Notes: a model not told the origin generated them from the letters alone. Positions 28,457-37,694 are shown, numbered from the stretch's first letter. The stretch is DNA of 62,398 nucleotides from Deltaproteobacteria bacterium (GCA_021780495.1 JAJXYO010000013.1:1-62398); one strand, 5' to 3'. A program made the numbers and translations.

Positions 28457-29371
28457 ATGAAACCTGATATGAGTGTCAATCTGGCCGGCATCCCCCTGCG
28501 TAATCCCGTTATGACCGCCTCGGGAACCTTCGGCTACGGCCAGGAATTTGCCGAATATGTGAATCTGGAATCAATCGGGGCCTTCGTTACCAAAGGGCTG
28601 TCACTCAAACCACGGTCCGGCAACCCAACCCCGCGCATCGTTGAGACCCCGGGTGGCATGCTGAACGCCATCGGCCTGCAGAATGTGGGCATCGAGGCCT
28701 TTATCGCCAAAAAGGTTCCCTTTCTGCGGACGGTCAACACCCCGGCCATCGCCAACTTCTTCGGCAACACGGTGGATGAATACGCCGAGCTGGCCCGTAG
28801 GCTGGACGATATCCCCGAGGTGGCCGCGCTGGAGGTGAATATTTCCTGCCCCAATGTCAAACAGGGCGGCATTGTCTTCGGCACCGACCCGGACTGCGCT
28901 GCGACGGTTGTCAAAGCCTGCCGCGCCGCCACTACAAAAGCGCTGATCGTCAAGCTTTCGCCCAATGTGACCGACGTGGTTGTTATGGCTCGAGCCTGTG
29001 AGGACGCCGGGGCCGACTGCCTGTCCTTGATCAACACCCTGACCGGCATGGCCATTGACCTGAACAGGCGCCGTCCGGTGCTGGCCAATATCACCGGAGG
29101 TTTCTCCGGGCCGGCCATCAAGCCGATCGCCCTGCGCATGGTCTGGCAGGTGGCACAAGCCGTCAAGGTGCCGATCATCGGCATTGGCGGCATCATGACG
29201 GCCAGCGATGCGCTGGAATTCATCCTGGCCGGCGCCACGGCGATACAGGTCGGCACAGCCAGTTTCATCAACCCCGGAGCTGCCCAGGAGATCGCCGAAG
29301 AGATGGAGGCCTGGCTGGTCGCCAACGGGGTTGCCGACATCAAGAGCCTGATCGGCGCGCTGGAAGTATGA
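28457..29371 (+). CDS. pyrD: Dihydroorotate dehydrogenase B, catalytic subunit
   Basis: The 304-residue class 1B PyrD oxidises dihydroorotate to orotate using FMN. The start is [21 protein letters not shown] (residues 7-27, with [13 protein letters not shown]). Catalytic and FMN residues lie in [13 protein letters not shown] (with the class 1 Cys, about 127-139), [20 protein letters not shown] and [27 protein letters not shown]. Class 1B enzymes need PyrK, which is encoded just upstream. ATG 28457 follows ggaggg; an in-frame GTG at 28442 inside pyrK is less likely. Confidence 0.95.
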   Translation: MKPDMSVNLAGIPLRNPVMTASGTFGYGQEFAEYVNLESIGAFVTKGLSLKPRSGNPTPRIVETPGGMLNAIGLQNVGIEAFIAKKVPFLRTVNTPAIANFFGNTVDEYAELARRLDDIPEVAALEVNISCPNVKQGGIVFGTDPDCAATVVKACRAATTKALIVKLSPNVTDVVVMARACEDAGADCLSLINTLTGMAIDLNRRRPVLANITGGFSGPAIKPIALRMVWQVAQAVKVPIIGIGGIMTASDALEFILAGATAIQVGTASFINPGAAQEIAEEMEAWLVANGVADIKSLIGALEV

Positions 29372-29375
29372 AGCG

Positions 29376-30074
29376 TTGACCGAACTGGGGCTGGCATTCA
29401 TGGCCGGGTTGGCCGGCAGCGGCCATTGTCTGGGGATGTGTGGCGGGGTCGTTGCCGCCCTGGCCGTTGCCAGCCCGCATACCTCAGCCGGACTGCGCTT
29501 CCGCTTGAACCTGGCCTATCATATCGGCCGGATCAGTACCTATACCCTGCTCGGCCTGCTGGCGGGGGCCGCCTTCCAGATGGCCTTGATCACCAGCCTT
29601 AAGCCGTATCTGTTCTGGATGTTTGCTGCTGCCAATGTCATGGTGATTATGTTCGGTCTGGCGACCGCATTCGGGTTGCGGGGATTGAGTCTGTCACTGC
29701 TGGATGGCAGCGGCTGGGGGTTCATGTCCGCTCTGCTCCGGCGGGCAGCTGTTCAGGCTTCACCGGCATCATTTCTGGGCGCGGGCCTGGCAATGGGCCT
29801 GATCCCGTGCGGCATGGTGTATGGGGTACTGATTTCGGCTGCCACCAGAGGTTCCTGGCTGTATGGCGGCGGGCAGATGCTGGCCTTTGGCCTGGGTACG
29901 GTTCCCGCCTTGTTGGCATACGGTCAGGTGGCTACGGCACTTTCCGCTGCGGCAGGGACCATCTTTGTGAGGGTCATGGGGGTCGCTGTTGCGCTGCTGG
30001 GGGTAGCCGGCCTCGTACAAGCCCTTGGCATGATGGGGCTGTTGCCATCACTCAGCCGTGCGATGTTCGGCTGA
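29376..30074 (+). CDS. Sulfite exporter TauE/SafE-type membrane protein
   Basis: The 232-residue protein has six hydrophobic helices. Its start, FMAGLAGSGHCLGMCGGVVA (about 8-27), carries the GxxHCxGMCGG motif typical of the small SafE/DsbD-like group often annotated as sulfite exporter TauE/SafE. Members of this group are linked to copper or cytochrome oxidase assembly as well as sulfur export; I cannot tell which applies. The GLAMGLIPCGMVYGVLI segment near residue 133 repeats the Gly-Cys-Gly theme, as in the duplicated three-helix fold. It begins 4 bp after pyrD, probably with a TTG at 29376; ATG 29400 is the alternative but would lose part of helix 1. Confidence 0.8.
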   Translation: MTELGLAFMAGLAGSGHCLGMCGGVVAALAVASPHTSAGLRFRLNLAYHIGRISTYTLLGLLAGAAFQMALITSLKPYLFWMFAAANVMVIMFGLATAFGLRGLSLSLLDGSGWGFMSALLRRAAVQASPASFLGAGLAMGLIPCGMVYGVLISAATRGSWLYGGGQMLAFGLGTVPALLAYGQVATALSAAAGTIFVRVMGVAVALLGVAGLVQALGMMGLLPSLSRAMFG

Positions 30075-30311
30075 CAGCCGGCAACTCGCGCAGAGGGTCT
30101 CTGCCTGGGTCCGTATTCAATCCTTTCCCAATCAGCAGATATTTTGTACATGCCATTGATGAAATCTTCCGAACGTCCTGCGGCGACAGCTGCTTTGAAG
30201 CCCTGCGCGCTAATCTCACAGGTCCCACTCCGATTGTGACCCACCCTGAACTAGGTTTGAACCTCGCAATCTTGCGTGATTCCAATCAGTATATCCGGAA
30301 TGCCAGGCTTG

Positions 30312-30980
30312 CTAAAAATAGCGGATAATCGGAGCGGATCCTTGTGCGGCCAGCGCAGCACAGTAACCATCCGGGACGCTGATATCCTGCAAGAGCCAGC
30401 GGGAATGGTTGTCAGGAGCGATCATCGGGGTGGGATTTTCGAGCAGACTGACATCAAAGCGGTGCGACGGCAGGCTGAATCCCCGGCCGCAGGCTTTAAG
30501 GAAGGCCTCCTTGCGGGTCCAGCAGCGATAAAACGCGTTTCGTTGTTGATGATCGGGCAGAGCGAACAGTTCGTGCTGTTCCTGGGGGGAGAAGGTCAGT
30601 CGAGCCATCTCCGGGAAGGGGGTGTCGTGGCGGATCTGTTCCAGATCAATACCGACGTCACGATCTGCGGCAACAGCCAGGAGCAACAAGCTGCCGGAGT
30701 GTGACAGGTTGAAGTCCAGCCTGGTGGCGCAGGCGCTAAGGTAGGGTTTGCCCTGTTCCTGTACGGCCAGCTGCAGCCCCTGGGGCGGCACGCCCAGATA
30801 GGTGCCGAGGATCTCGCGCAGCAGGCCGCGGCTTGCGATGAAGCGGCTTTGTATCTGCGGGTCGAGCAGACGTTCCGCTCGCTGCCGCTCATCCGGAGCA
30901 ATGTAGCGTTCAACCTCGGAGTCAAGGGCGCAACAGTGGATGTGGATCTCGTTCGCCTGCGGCCAGGGGAACGAGATCAT
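30312..30980 (-). CDS. pfaE: Sfp-type 4'-phosphopantetheinyl transferase (PfaE-like)
   Basis: The 222-residue enzyme transfers phosphopantetheine from CoA to the serine of carrier proteins. Motifs are RFIASRGLLREIL, DFNLSHSGSLLLL (about 87-99), DVGIDLEQIR (magnesium-binding Asp, about 108) and FYRCWTRKEAFLKACGRGF (about 150-168, with the WxxKEA core). This is the Sfp class that serves polyketide and PUFA synthases rather than the short AcpS. It is the last gene of the pfa-ole cluster and its ATG overlaps the oleD stop, so its natural target is the two ACPs of PfaA. ATG 30980 is preferred over an in-frame ATG at 31001 because of the ATGA overlap. Confidence 0.9.
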   Translation of the reverse strand: MISFPWPQANEIHIHCCALDSEVERYIAPDERQRAERLLDPQIQSRFIASRGLLREILGTYLGVPPQGLQLAVQEQGKPYLSACATRLDFNLSHSGSLLLLAVAADRDVGIDLEQIRHDTPFPEMARLTFSPQEQHELFALPDHQQRNAFYRCWTRKEAFLKACGRGFSLPSHRFDVSLLENPTPMIAPDNHSRWLLQDISVPDGYCAALAAQGSAPIIRYF

Positions 30981-31972
30981 GGCGTGCCCGCCTGAAACCA
31001 TTGCCGTAAGCGTAGCAACCCTTCTTCAAGGGAGATCTCCGGCTGGTAGCCGAAATCACGCCGGGCGGCCTCAATGCTGAACCAATGGGCGCTGGCCAGT
31101 TCGTGGGCCACGAAACGGGTCATGGGCGGTTCCCCGGACAGGCGCAACAGTCCCCACACCCCTTCGCAGAGGCAGCCGGCGGCGTAGGCCAGCTGCGGCG
31201 AAATAGTGCGGCTGACCGGCGGAACATCAGCGGCCGCCAGAATACGGTTGACCATCTCCCACAGGGGCAGCGGCTGGCCGTTGCTGATAAAATAGGCCTT
31301 GCCGGACAGTACACCGTCCGGGGACAGACAATCGGCGGCCTGCAGGTGGGCGCGGGCGGCGTTGTCCACATAGACCGTATCCACCAGGTTGGTGCGGGAG
31401 CCGATGCGTCGTAGCTTGCCGGCTCGACCCTTGGCCACGATGCGGGGTACCAGGTGGTTGTCACCCGGGCCCCAGATCAGGTGCGGGCGCAGTGCCACGG
31501 TTGCCAGCGCCGGTGAGGCGGCGGACAGCACCAGTTGCTCGGCCAGCGCCTTGGTCTCGGGGTAGCAGGCCTCGTAGCGGGACGGGTAGGGGATCGATTC
31601 ATCGCCCCCTTCCACATCCTGACCATCGAAGACCACGCTGGGGGAGCTGGTGTAGATCAGTTTCCCGATGCCGTTGGCCCGGCAGGCCTCCAGAACGTGT
31701 TCGGTGCCGCTTACGTTGGATTGATAAAAAGCGTCGTATGCTCCCCAGATCCCGGCCTTGGCCGCCACGTGAAATATAACGTCACAGCCTTTGGCAGCGG
31801 CTGTGACAGCCGCTTTATCTCCAAGATCACCACGGATCTGTTCCACCCCACAACTGCTCAGAGCCGGGTGTTCGGCGCGCGAAAAGCTGCGCACCTGATC
31901 GCCACGCTCACGCAGCATGCGCACGATCACGCCGCCCAGAAACCCGCCGCCGCCCGTTACCAAAGCCTTCAT
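30977..31972 (-). CDS. oleD: OleD, NADPH-dependent 2-alkyl-3-ketoacid reductase
   Basis: The 331-residue extended short-chain dehydrogenase reduces the beta-keto acid made by OleA to the beta-hydroxy acid used by OleC. The cofactor loop is VTGGGGFLGG (residues 5-14). The catalytic Ser is in IYTSSPSVVFDG (about 110) and the Tyr-Lys pair in CYPETKALAEQ (about 136-146). The closing region resembles other OleD proteins (AHWFSIEAARRDFGYQPEIS). It is joined to oleC by a 4-bp overlap upstream and to the PPTase by another downstream. A general sterol/3beta-HSD-like epimerase would look similar, but oleC, oleB and oleA are adjacent. Confidence 0.9.
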   Translation of the reverse strand: MKALVTGGGGFLGGVIVRMLRERGDQVRSFSRAEHPALSSCGVEQIRGDLGDKAAVTAAAKGCDVIFHVAAKAGIWGAYDAFYQSNVSGTEHVLEACRANGIGKLIYTSSPSVVFDGQDVEGGDESIPYPSRYEACYPETKALAEQLVLSAASPALATVALRPHLIWGPGDNHLVPRIVAKGRAGKLRRIGSRTNLVDTVYVDNAARAHLQAADCLSPDGVLSGKAYFISNGQPLPLWEMVNRILAAADVPPVSRTISPQLAYAAGCLCEGVWGLLRLSGEPPMTRFVAHELASAHWFSIEAARRDFGYQPEISLEEGLLRLRQWFQAGTP

Positions 31973-33609
31973 GAAAGTTTATCCTGCGCCCAGACGGCCA
32001 GTTTTTCCCTGAAGATCTTGGCGTTGTGACGGATGTCCACCGGGAAGGCCGGATGAAAGAGTATCTGGCGGATGTTCCTGGTGTGCGGATAGCGGCTGCC
32101 CAGTTCGAGCAGTTCCCGGCGGATCCGTTCTTGTGCGGGGGTCGCTGTCTTGGTTTCCAGCTCCACGCACAGCACCGGCTGCTGGCTCCCCTTCAGGCCC
32201 AGACCGACCAGCGCCGTGCGGAAGACCGCCGGGTGGGTATTAAAGACCCCTTCCACCGGGATGGTATAGAGGGCACCCTGCGAGGTCTGGACGCGGTGGG
32301 CCTTGCGGCCGCAAAACCAGATCCGGCCGCTATTGTCCCGGTAGCCGACATCACCCATACGGTGCCAGACCCCACCGGCCGGATCGGGTATCTTGGCCAG
32401 CCTGGTAGCCTCGGGACGGTTGAGGTAGCTGCTGCTGACCTGCGGACCGCGTACGGCGATTTCGCCCACCTCCCAGGTGGGCAGCGCCAGATCGTCGTTC
32501 CATTCTGCGATGGGCGCATCGCTGACGGGGATAATGGCCAGGGAGATGCTGGCTACCGGCCGGCCGACACAGACGCCGTGCCCCTCACCGGTCATGGCCC
32601 CGGTTTCGGACAAGACCTCGCGGCTGCCGATGGAACTGACCGGCAGCGCCTCGGTAGCGCCGTAGGGGGTGAAGATTTCGGCGTCCGGCGGCAGCAGGGC
32701 GCTAAAACGCTCCAGTACGGCTGCCGAAACCGGCGCACCGGCCGAAATCACCCGTTTGAGGTGTGGAAGCGTGATGTTGCGGGGTGCCGCGTAGCGGCCG
32801 ACGCGGTTCAACAGGGCCGGAGAACCGAACATGGTTGTGGCGGAGTACTGGCCGGCCGGCCCGATGATCTGCCGGGGATCGACGCTGCCGGGGCGGGTGA
32901 AATCCATCTGCGGAAGCAGGGCGGTCATGCCGAGGGCCGGGGCGAACAGAGCGAACAGGGGAAAGGTGGGCAGGTCGATCTCTCCGGGACGGATATCGTA
33001 CAGCTCCCGCAGGGCATCGATCTGGGCCGCAAAGGTGCCATGGCTGTACACCGCGCCCTTGGGCGGACCGGTGCTGCCGCTGGTGAACAGGACTGCGGCC
33101 GGGTCAGAGCGCAGGGTGTCCGCCGGAGCGAACGGCAGATCGCCGATCTCCTGGCTGCAGACCTGTGTCAGCGGCACACCGCCCCAGAAGGCTCCCCCGC
33201 CGACGACGACCGTAATGCGGATGCTGCTGCGCCCCCATCCCAGCAAGCGCCGGGCCAGGTGCGCCTTGGGAATCCCGATGAACGCCTCCGGTTCGGCTTC
33301 CGCCAGACAGCCCTTCATATTGCGGGCCCCGATGCCGGGATCGATGAACACCGGCACGGCACCGACCTTGAAGAGGGCGAAGGTCAGGGCGAACAGTTCC
33401 GGGGAGGGCGGCACCAGCAGGGCGGTCTTCATCCCGCGCCCAATGCCGATACGTACCAGCCCTGTAGCCATACGGTTACTGTCCTGATCCAGCTCCTGAA
33501 AGGTCAGGGTGCGCGCCTTCCGCGGAAAGATGATGGCGGGCGTGTCCGGCTGCAGGCGGGCCATTTCACTCAACGGGCGGGAGATGTTGACGATGTCGGT
33601 GGGGGTCAT
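31969..33609 (-). CDS. oleC: OleC, beta-lactone synthetase (AMP-dependent synthetase family)
   Basis: The 546-residue ANL-superfamily enzyme activates the beta-hydroxy acid with ATP and closes it to a beta-lactone. The AMP-binding P-loop is LFTSGSTGPPKGAVYSHG (about 175-192). FTPYGATEALPVSSIG (about 310) is the adenine and magnesium motif with the PYGATEALPV form typical of OleC, followed by GEIAVRGPQVSSSYLNRPEA and the GDVGYRDNSGRIWFCGRK hinge. I start it at ATG 33609, giving the start MTPTDIVNISRPL; the frame is open to 33675 but there it runs through a perfect 19-bp hairpin. It is translationally coupled to oleD. A GGDEF gene separates it from oleB, which is unusual. Confidence 0.92.
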   Translation of the reverse strand: MTPTDIVNISRPLSEMARLQPDTPAIIFPRKARTLTFQELDQDSNRMATGLVRIGIGRGMKTALLVPPSPELFALTFALFKVGAVPVFIDPGIGARNMKGCLAEAEPEAFIGIPKAHLARRLLGWGRSSIRITVVVGGGAFWGGVPLTQVCSQEIGDLPFAPADTLRSDPAAVLFTSGSTGPPKGAVYSHGTFAAQIDALRELYDIRPGEIDLPTFPLFALFAPALGMTALLPQMDFTRPGSVDPRQIIGPAGQYSATTMFGSPALLNRVGRYAAPRNITLPHLKRVISAGAPVSAAVLERFSALLPPDAEIFTPYGATEALPVSSIGSREVLSETGAMTGEGHGVCVGRPVASISLAIIPVSDAPIAEWNDDLALPTWEVGEIAVRGPQVSSSYLNRPEATRLAKIPDPAGGVWHRMGDVGYRDNSGRIWFCGRKAHRVQTSQGALYTIPVEGVFNTHPAVFRTALVGLGLKGSQQPVLCVELETKTATPAQERIRRELLELGSRYPHTRNIRQILFHPAFPVDIRHNAKIFREKLAVWAQDKLS

Positions 33610-33620
33610 ATCGTATCCAA

Positions 33621-33667
33621 GGAGCGAGCCGGCCGTCAGTTCAAAGGGCTGACGGCCGGCTCGCTCC
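33621..33667. repeat. Perfect 19-bp inverted repeat upstream of oleC
   Basis: GGAGCGAGCCGGCCGTCAG (33621-33639) is the exact reverse complement of 33649-33667, with a 9-nt loop. It lies between the end of the GGDEF gene and the oleC start, 11 bp from the oleC ATG. There is no U tract on either strand. It would form a very stable mRNA hairpin in the middle of the operon. Confidence 0.85.
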
Positions 33668-33684
33668 CATTTCATTCATCTTTT

Positions 33685-35505
33685 TCAGCCGATCTGCGGC
33701 GCCTGCGAACTGTTCTGTTTGCGACGGATTTTATAGTAATACATCCGCGAATCTGCCAGTTTGAACGTATTACACAGCTGCTCGCTGTTTTCGGCGGTAG
33801 CCGAACCCAGTGAAATACTCAAGGCATAGTCGCCAGAATCCTGGTTGATGACGGTCTGGAAAGACCGTACCCGCTTGATCGACTCTTTTACGGTGGCTTC
33901 ATCGGCATGTTGCAGGATAACCGCAAATTCATCCCCCCCGATACGGGCCACGACATCGGCCCCACGAAAAGACTGTTGCAGCGCCTGGGCGGCCTGCTTG
34001 ATGAGCTGGTCTCCGGCTGCATGGCCAAACGTGTCATTAATGTTTTTGAGTCCATCTACATCGGCAATCACGATACTGAGCGGATAATGGCGGCTGCTCG
34101 TCATGCGTACCATTTCGGCATCGAAATAGGCGCGATTAAAGAGTCCGGTCAGGGTATCATGGGTACTCAAAAAGTTGAGTTCCTCCTCGTGCCTCTTTTT
34201 CTCGTTAATATCACTGGCAACGCCCGACACCCGTAACGGCATGCCATGTACGTCCCTGGAAACCACCTTGCCCCGATAGCGAAACCACTGATACCCGTTC
34301 GTATCCATCACCATGCGGAGCTCTGTGTCAAAGGCGGAGGTAGTCCGGGCGAGCTGATCATAGACGACACTCCGGATGCGTGGTTTGTCATCGGGATGGA
34401 TCAGATTCATCAGTTCGGAAATAGTGAAGGAGATTTCATCCGGTTTGCACCCGAGCATCGCGGCAAAGCGGGGGCTCAGATTGACGGCGCCGCTTTCTAT
34501 ATCCCAATCCCAGTAGCCGTCATTACTTCCCTCCAGAACGAGTTTCAGGCGCTCCTCACTGTCCTGCAACGCCATTTCAGCCTGCCGGCGCCTCTCTTCA
34601 CGAGCAAAATTATTGATGGCAAAACTCACGTTATCCACCATTTCCTGAAACAGATCGACGATCTCCTGGTCGAAGAACCCTTTCTGATCGGCATAGACCT
34701 TGAAAACAGCGATGCTCTCCCCTTTGAATGTAATGGGAAAGGCTGCCGACGAGCTGATGCCGTATTCGAGGGCAGTGGCACGCCACAGGACAGTGGTCGG
34801 GTCACCATGGAAATCGTTGCACACATACGGTTCACCCTTGCGAATGGCTATGCCGGTGGGGCCACGCCCCTCTTCGCAGTCTATCTTGACGGAAACAGTC
34901 AGCGAATCGAGATACTGAGCAGCCTTGCCACAATGGGCCACCGGGGTGACGAGGCCTGTTTCCGGGTCGATCGACCCGATCACGGCCAGTGACAGTTTGC
35001 CGTGATCGACTGCTATCTGGCAGATCTCCCGGAACAGAAGATCCCTGTGCCTGCTGTGCAGAATAGCCTTGTTGGTGCGGCTTAAGGCATCATAGAGATT
35101 TTTCAGTTTCGTGATTCTCTCTTCCGCTTCCTTCCGCTCGGTCGCGTTACGAACCACCTCAACGGCTGCCACAATGGTGCCGTCCTTATCGCGGATGGGG
35201 GATGCGCAGGTTTCAAAAACAAAGGTCTTTTCTGCGATGTTCACAAAGCGCTCCACCGTGTGAACCTCACCGCTGGAAAAGCAGGTTGCAACCGGACACT
35301 CCCGGCACACATCATGTAACTGATTATATGCCGCGTAGCAGGTCTTTCCGAGACAGTCGCCGAAGATATCCTTCATCACCTGGTTCTGGTAGATGATGCG
35401 AAAATCCGTGTCGTGAACCGTGATACCGTCACCGACAGCAGCAATGATCTCATCGCTCTTTGATGATGCTTGGTAATTTTTGTGAGTCATACCCTCTGAT
35501 GGCAT
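33685..35505 (-). CDS. PAS-GAF-PAS-GGDEF diguanylate cyclase within the ole genes
   Basis: The 606-residue predicted soluble enzyme makes c-di-GMP from two GTP. An N-terminal PAS domain (about 15-125) contains a cysteine cluster (CLGKTCYAAYNQLHDVCREC and a further Cys) that could bind metal or sense redox. A GAF domain follows (about 150-310; GRGPTGIAIRKGEPYV), then a second PAS/PAC (about 320-440) and GGDEF (about 445-600). The active site RIGGDEFAVIL is intact, and RGAD five residues before it is the RxxD inhibitory site. No membrane helix or signal peptide is seen. ATG 35505 follows aaggaat; ATG 35490 is an alternative. It lies on the same strand between oleB and oleC. Confidence 0.9.
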   Translation of the reverse strand: MPSEGMTHKNYQASSKSDEIIAAVGDGITVHDTDFRIIYQNQVMKDIFGDCLGKTCYAAYNQLHDVCRECPVATCFSSGEVHTVERFVNIAEKTFVFETCASPIRDKDGTIVAAVEVVRNATERKEAEERITKLKNLYDALSRTNKAILHSRHRDLLFREICQIAVDHGKLSLAVIGSIDPETGLVTPVAHCGKAAQYLDSLTVSVKIDCEEGRGPTGIAIRKGEPYVCNDFHGDPTTVLWRATALEYGISSSAAFPITFKGESIAVFKVYADQKGFFDQEIVDLFQEMVDNVSFAINNFAREERRRQAEMALQDSEERLKLVLEGSNDGYWDWDIESGAVNLSPRFAAMLGCKPDEISFTISELMNLIHPDDKPRIRSVVYDQLARTTSAFDTELRMVMDTNGYQWFRYRGKVVSRDVHGMPLRVSGVASDINEKKRHEEELNFLSTHDTLTGLFNRAYFDAEMVRMTSSRHYPLSIVIADVDGLKNINDTFGHAAGDQLIKQAAQALQQSFRGADVVARIGGDEFAVILQHADEATVKESIKRVRSFQTVINQDSGDYALSISLGSATAENSEQLCNTFKLADSRMYYYKIRRKQNSSQAPQIG

Positions 35506-35620
35506 TTCTATTCCTTGCAGATTTGATAGTAGATCAATTCCCATCCGCTGAAGCAATTATCGTTCCAGTGGCATTGTCAGCCCTTCTGGTAAACGCAGTC
35601 AGCTGGAACACTGAAATAGC

Positions 35621-36511
35621 TCATTGCGTTGTCCGGTCGAGAAATTCGGAGATCAACGGTATGATTTCATCCCTGGCGTCCTCTAAGATATAGTGGCCGC
35701 AATCCGGGTAGCTGTGGACTTCAGCCTCGGGAAAGCGCTGTTGCCATTCGGCCAGAAAACTGGTGTCGAAGACAAAATCCAGTTCACCCCAGAGAATCAG
35801 CAGCGGCAGTGTGCTGAACTGGCCGATCCCGCCGGACACGGTGCTGACCAGGTCATAGCCCCGGTCGCCCGGTTTCAGCGGGATATCCTGCACGAAACGG
35901 AGGGTGGCGATGCGGTTCTGCCAGGAATCGTAGGGCAGCTGGTACAGGGCGCGCAGTTCGGCGCTCATCGGGTTGCGCTTGCAGCCCACATGGGAGGCGC
36001 CCACGCTGAAGGCGTTGCAGCCGCGCACCAGCAGTGTGCCGATGAAGGTATCCCGGCAGATGCGCAGGCCAAGCGGGAACGGCTTGCGCGGCGGCAGGTG
36101 GAAGGCAGCGGTATTGAGGATTACCAGGCGCTTGATCCGCTCCGGGTGGCGCACGGCATAGGCCATGCCGATCATGCCGCCCCAGTCGTGAACCACCAGG
36201 GTGATGTTCTCTCTGATCCCCAGCTGCTCCAGCAATTGTTCCAGATCATCCACCCGGCGTGACAGGGTGTATGCGTAGCGATCGTCGCCCGGTTTGTCCG
36301 ACAGGCCGCAGCCGATGTGGTCCGGGACGATGCAGCGGAAACGGTCGCGCAGGGCCAGCACCAGGTTGCGGTAGTAAAACGACCAGGACGGGTTGCCATG
36401 CACCATCACGACCGGCGGGCCGTCGCCTTCGTCCAGGTAGTGATAATTGAGACCGTCCCGAACGAGGCGCTTCCCGCTGAAGGGGTATTCTTTATGTAAA
36501 TCAGGTGTCAT
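35621..36511 (-). CDS. oleB: OleB, beta-lactone decarboxylase (alpha/beta hydrolase)
   Basis: The 296-residue haloalkane-dehalogenase-like hydrolase converts the beta-lactone from OleC to a cis-olefin and CO2. The oxyanion segment is MVHGNPSWSFYYRNL (about 36-50). The nucleophile Asp is in VVHDWGGMIGMAY (about 107), where most hydrolases of this fold have Ser. The catalytic His is in DCGHYILEDA (about 274). ILWGELDFVF provides the acid region. It is a standalone gene here rather than the OleBC fusion seen in some phyla. A 139-bp gap with a dispersed repeat separates it from oleA. By sequence alone it could be called a haloalkane dehalogenase, but the ole context decides. Confidence 0.9.
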   Translation of the reverse strand: MTPDLHKEYPFSGKRLVRDGLNYHYLDEGDGPPVVMVHGNPSWSFYYRNLVLALRDRFRCIVPDHIGCGLSDKPGDDRYAYTLSRRVDDLEQLLEQLGIRENITLVVHDWGGMIGMAYAVRHPERIKRLVILNTAAFHLPPRKPFPLGLRICRDTFIGTLLVRGCNAFSVGASHVGCKRNPMSAELRALYQLPYDSWQNRIATLRFVQDIPLKPGDRGYDLVSTVSGGIGQFSTLPLLILWGELDFVFDTSFLAEWQQRFPEAEVHSYPDCGHYILEDARDEIIPLISEFLDRTTQ

Positions 36512-36557
36512 GTGGATGGGAAATTACCTTTCATAACTGAGAGCCAAATTTGTTATA

Positions 36558-36650
36558 GCCTCCCCCTTTATCAACGGGGGATTGAGGGGGATTTGCCTTG
36601 AAGTTGCAGCGTAAAATCCCCCCTGGCCCCCCTTTGTAAAGGGGGGGTAA
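36558..36650. repeat. Dispersed palindromic repeats between oleA and oleB
   Basis: Two units, gcctccccctttatcaacggggga and aaatcccccctggcccccctttgtaaaggggggg, of the same family as the repeats in the cas locus. The second ends 2 bp before the oleA stop codon. They interrupt an otherwise compact operon and may act as an mRNA stabiliser or a partial terminator. Confidence 0.8.
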
Positions 36651-37694
36651 CTACCATTCCATCCCCAGCATGAGACAATTCAGGCCGCTGCCGATGCCCA
36701 GAAAAGCCACCTTGTCACCCGCTTCCAGGATATCGCGTTCATCGGCAATGGCGGCCGTCAGCGGCAGGGAGACGGTGCCCATGTTGCCCAGGTATTCGTA
36801 GGTGGTAAAGTCCTTTTCCGCCGGGATATCAAGGGTCTTGAGGATCGCGCTCTGATGGGCGGAGCCGACCTGGTGACAGACTACCTGATCTACATCCTCG
36901 GTTTTCCAGCCGACCTGCGGCAGGAAGGCCTCCCAGGTTTGGCGCCCCAGTTCGACGCCATAATTCATGACGTTGACCCCGTCGGTGGACATGGACTGGG
37001 TGTAACCGCCTTTGCCGTCCGGTGTCACACCCCACAGGCAGAGGCGGTGGTGTTCCGGGGCGGCCTGGGTAATGCCCCCCAGCAGCTTGCGCCGGGACGA
37101 ACCGGAAAATGAACCGTCGGTCAGCAGGACAGCCACGGCCCCCGACCCGCCGGTCAGTGTCGCCAGCGATGCGGCAAAGTGCTGCATGGTCCGTTCTTCC
37201 AGCATGCGGGCGATCATGATGTCATTGATCTCGCGGGCGCTCTCGCAGGAGACTACCAGGCCGGCCTTGATCTGGCCCAGTTCGATGCGGTTGGCTACGT
37301 CGAGGATGCCGTTCAACACCCCCAGACAGGCATTGGAGAGGTCGAAAACGGCGGTCTTGCCGCCGATGCCGAGCCCGGCGGCGACGCGACAGGCGGTGGC
37401 CGGCTCGAACTGTTCCCGGCAGACACCGGCGTAGATCAGGGCCCCGATATCATCGGGAGAAACGCCGGAAGACAGGAGCACCTTCCTGGCCGCTGCAATA
37501 GCGCCATGAGACAGCGGATAGCCCGGCTCCCACCAGCGCCGTTCCCGGATCCCGGTCAGGGCCTGCAGCTGTCCCGGAGCGATGCGCAGGTATTTGTACA
37601 ATGGCTCCAAACGCGCTTCCAGCACTGTCGAAGTGACAACGACGGGAGCCAGTTCATAGCCCAGAGCCTCTATCGTAACGTTACGGTACTTCAT
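36651..37694 (-). CDS. oleA: OleA, thiolase-fold head-to-head condensing enzyme
   Basis: The 347-residue FabH-like enzyme joins two fatty acyl chains to a 2-alkyl-3-ketoacid. The Cys nucleophile is in DLSNACLGVLNGI (about 125), the His in VVCHQVGSAHQ (about 268) and the Asn in EYLGNMGTVSLP (about 298). The OleA-specific glutamate used for deprotonation is visible in GVCREQFEPATA (about 94), which normal FabH lacks. The start codon overlaps the stop of pfaC (ATGA). This close coupling with a PUFA-type synthase suggests that its acyl substrates come from that synthase, which is an inference. Cys, His, Asn and Glu are all present. Confidence 0.94.
   Translation of the reverse strand: MKYRNVTIEALGYELAPVVVTSTVLEARLEPLYKYLRIAPGQLQALTGIRERRWWEPGYPLSHGAIAAARKVLLSSGVSPDDIGALIYAGVCREQFEPATACRVAAGLGIGGKTAVFDLSNACLGVLNGILDVANRIELGQIKAGLVVSCESAREINDIMIARMLEERTMQHFAASLATLTGGSGAVAVLLTDGSFSGSSRRKLLGGITQAAPEHHRLCLWGVTPDGKGGYTQSMSTDGVNVMNYGVELGRQTWEAFLPQVGWKTEDVDQVVCHQVGSAHQSAILKTLDIPAEKDFTTYEYLGNMGTVSLPLTAAIADERDILEAGDKVAFLGIGSGLNCLMLGMEW

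Noticed and set aside
29924..30285. Two overlapping minus-strand frames between the SafE-type gene and the PPTase
   Set aside because: No start signals and no family resemblance that I could defend. The 237-bp gap may hold a gene remnant but I cannot name it.
32026..33813. 595-residue plus-strand frame opposite oleC
   Set aside because: Shadow of oleC; it runs through the OleC motifs in reverse and extends across the hairpin and the end of the GGDEF gene.
36558..36650. Insertion sequence between oleA and oleB
   Set aside because: No transposase or target-site duplication is visible; the DNA is only the dispersed palindromic repeat.
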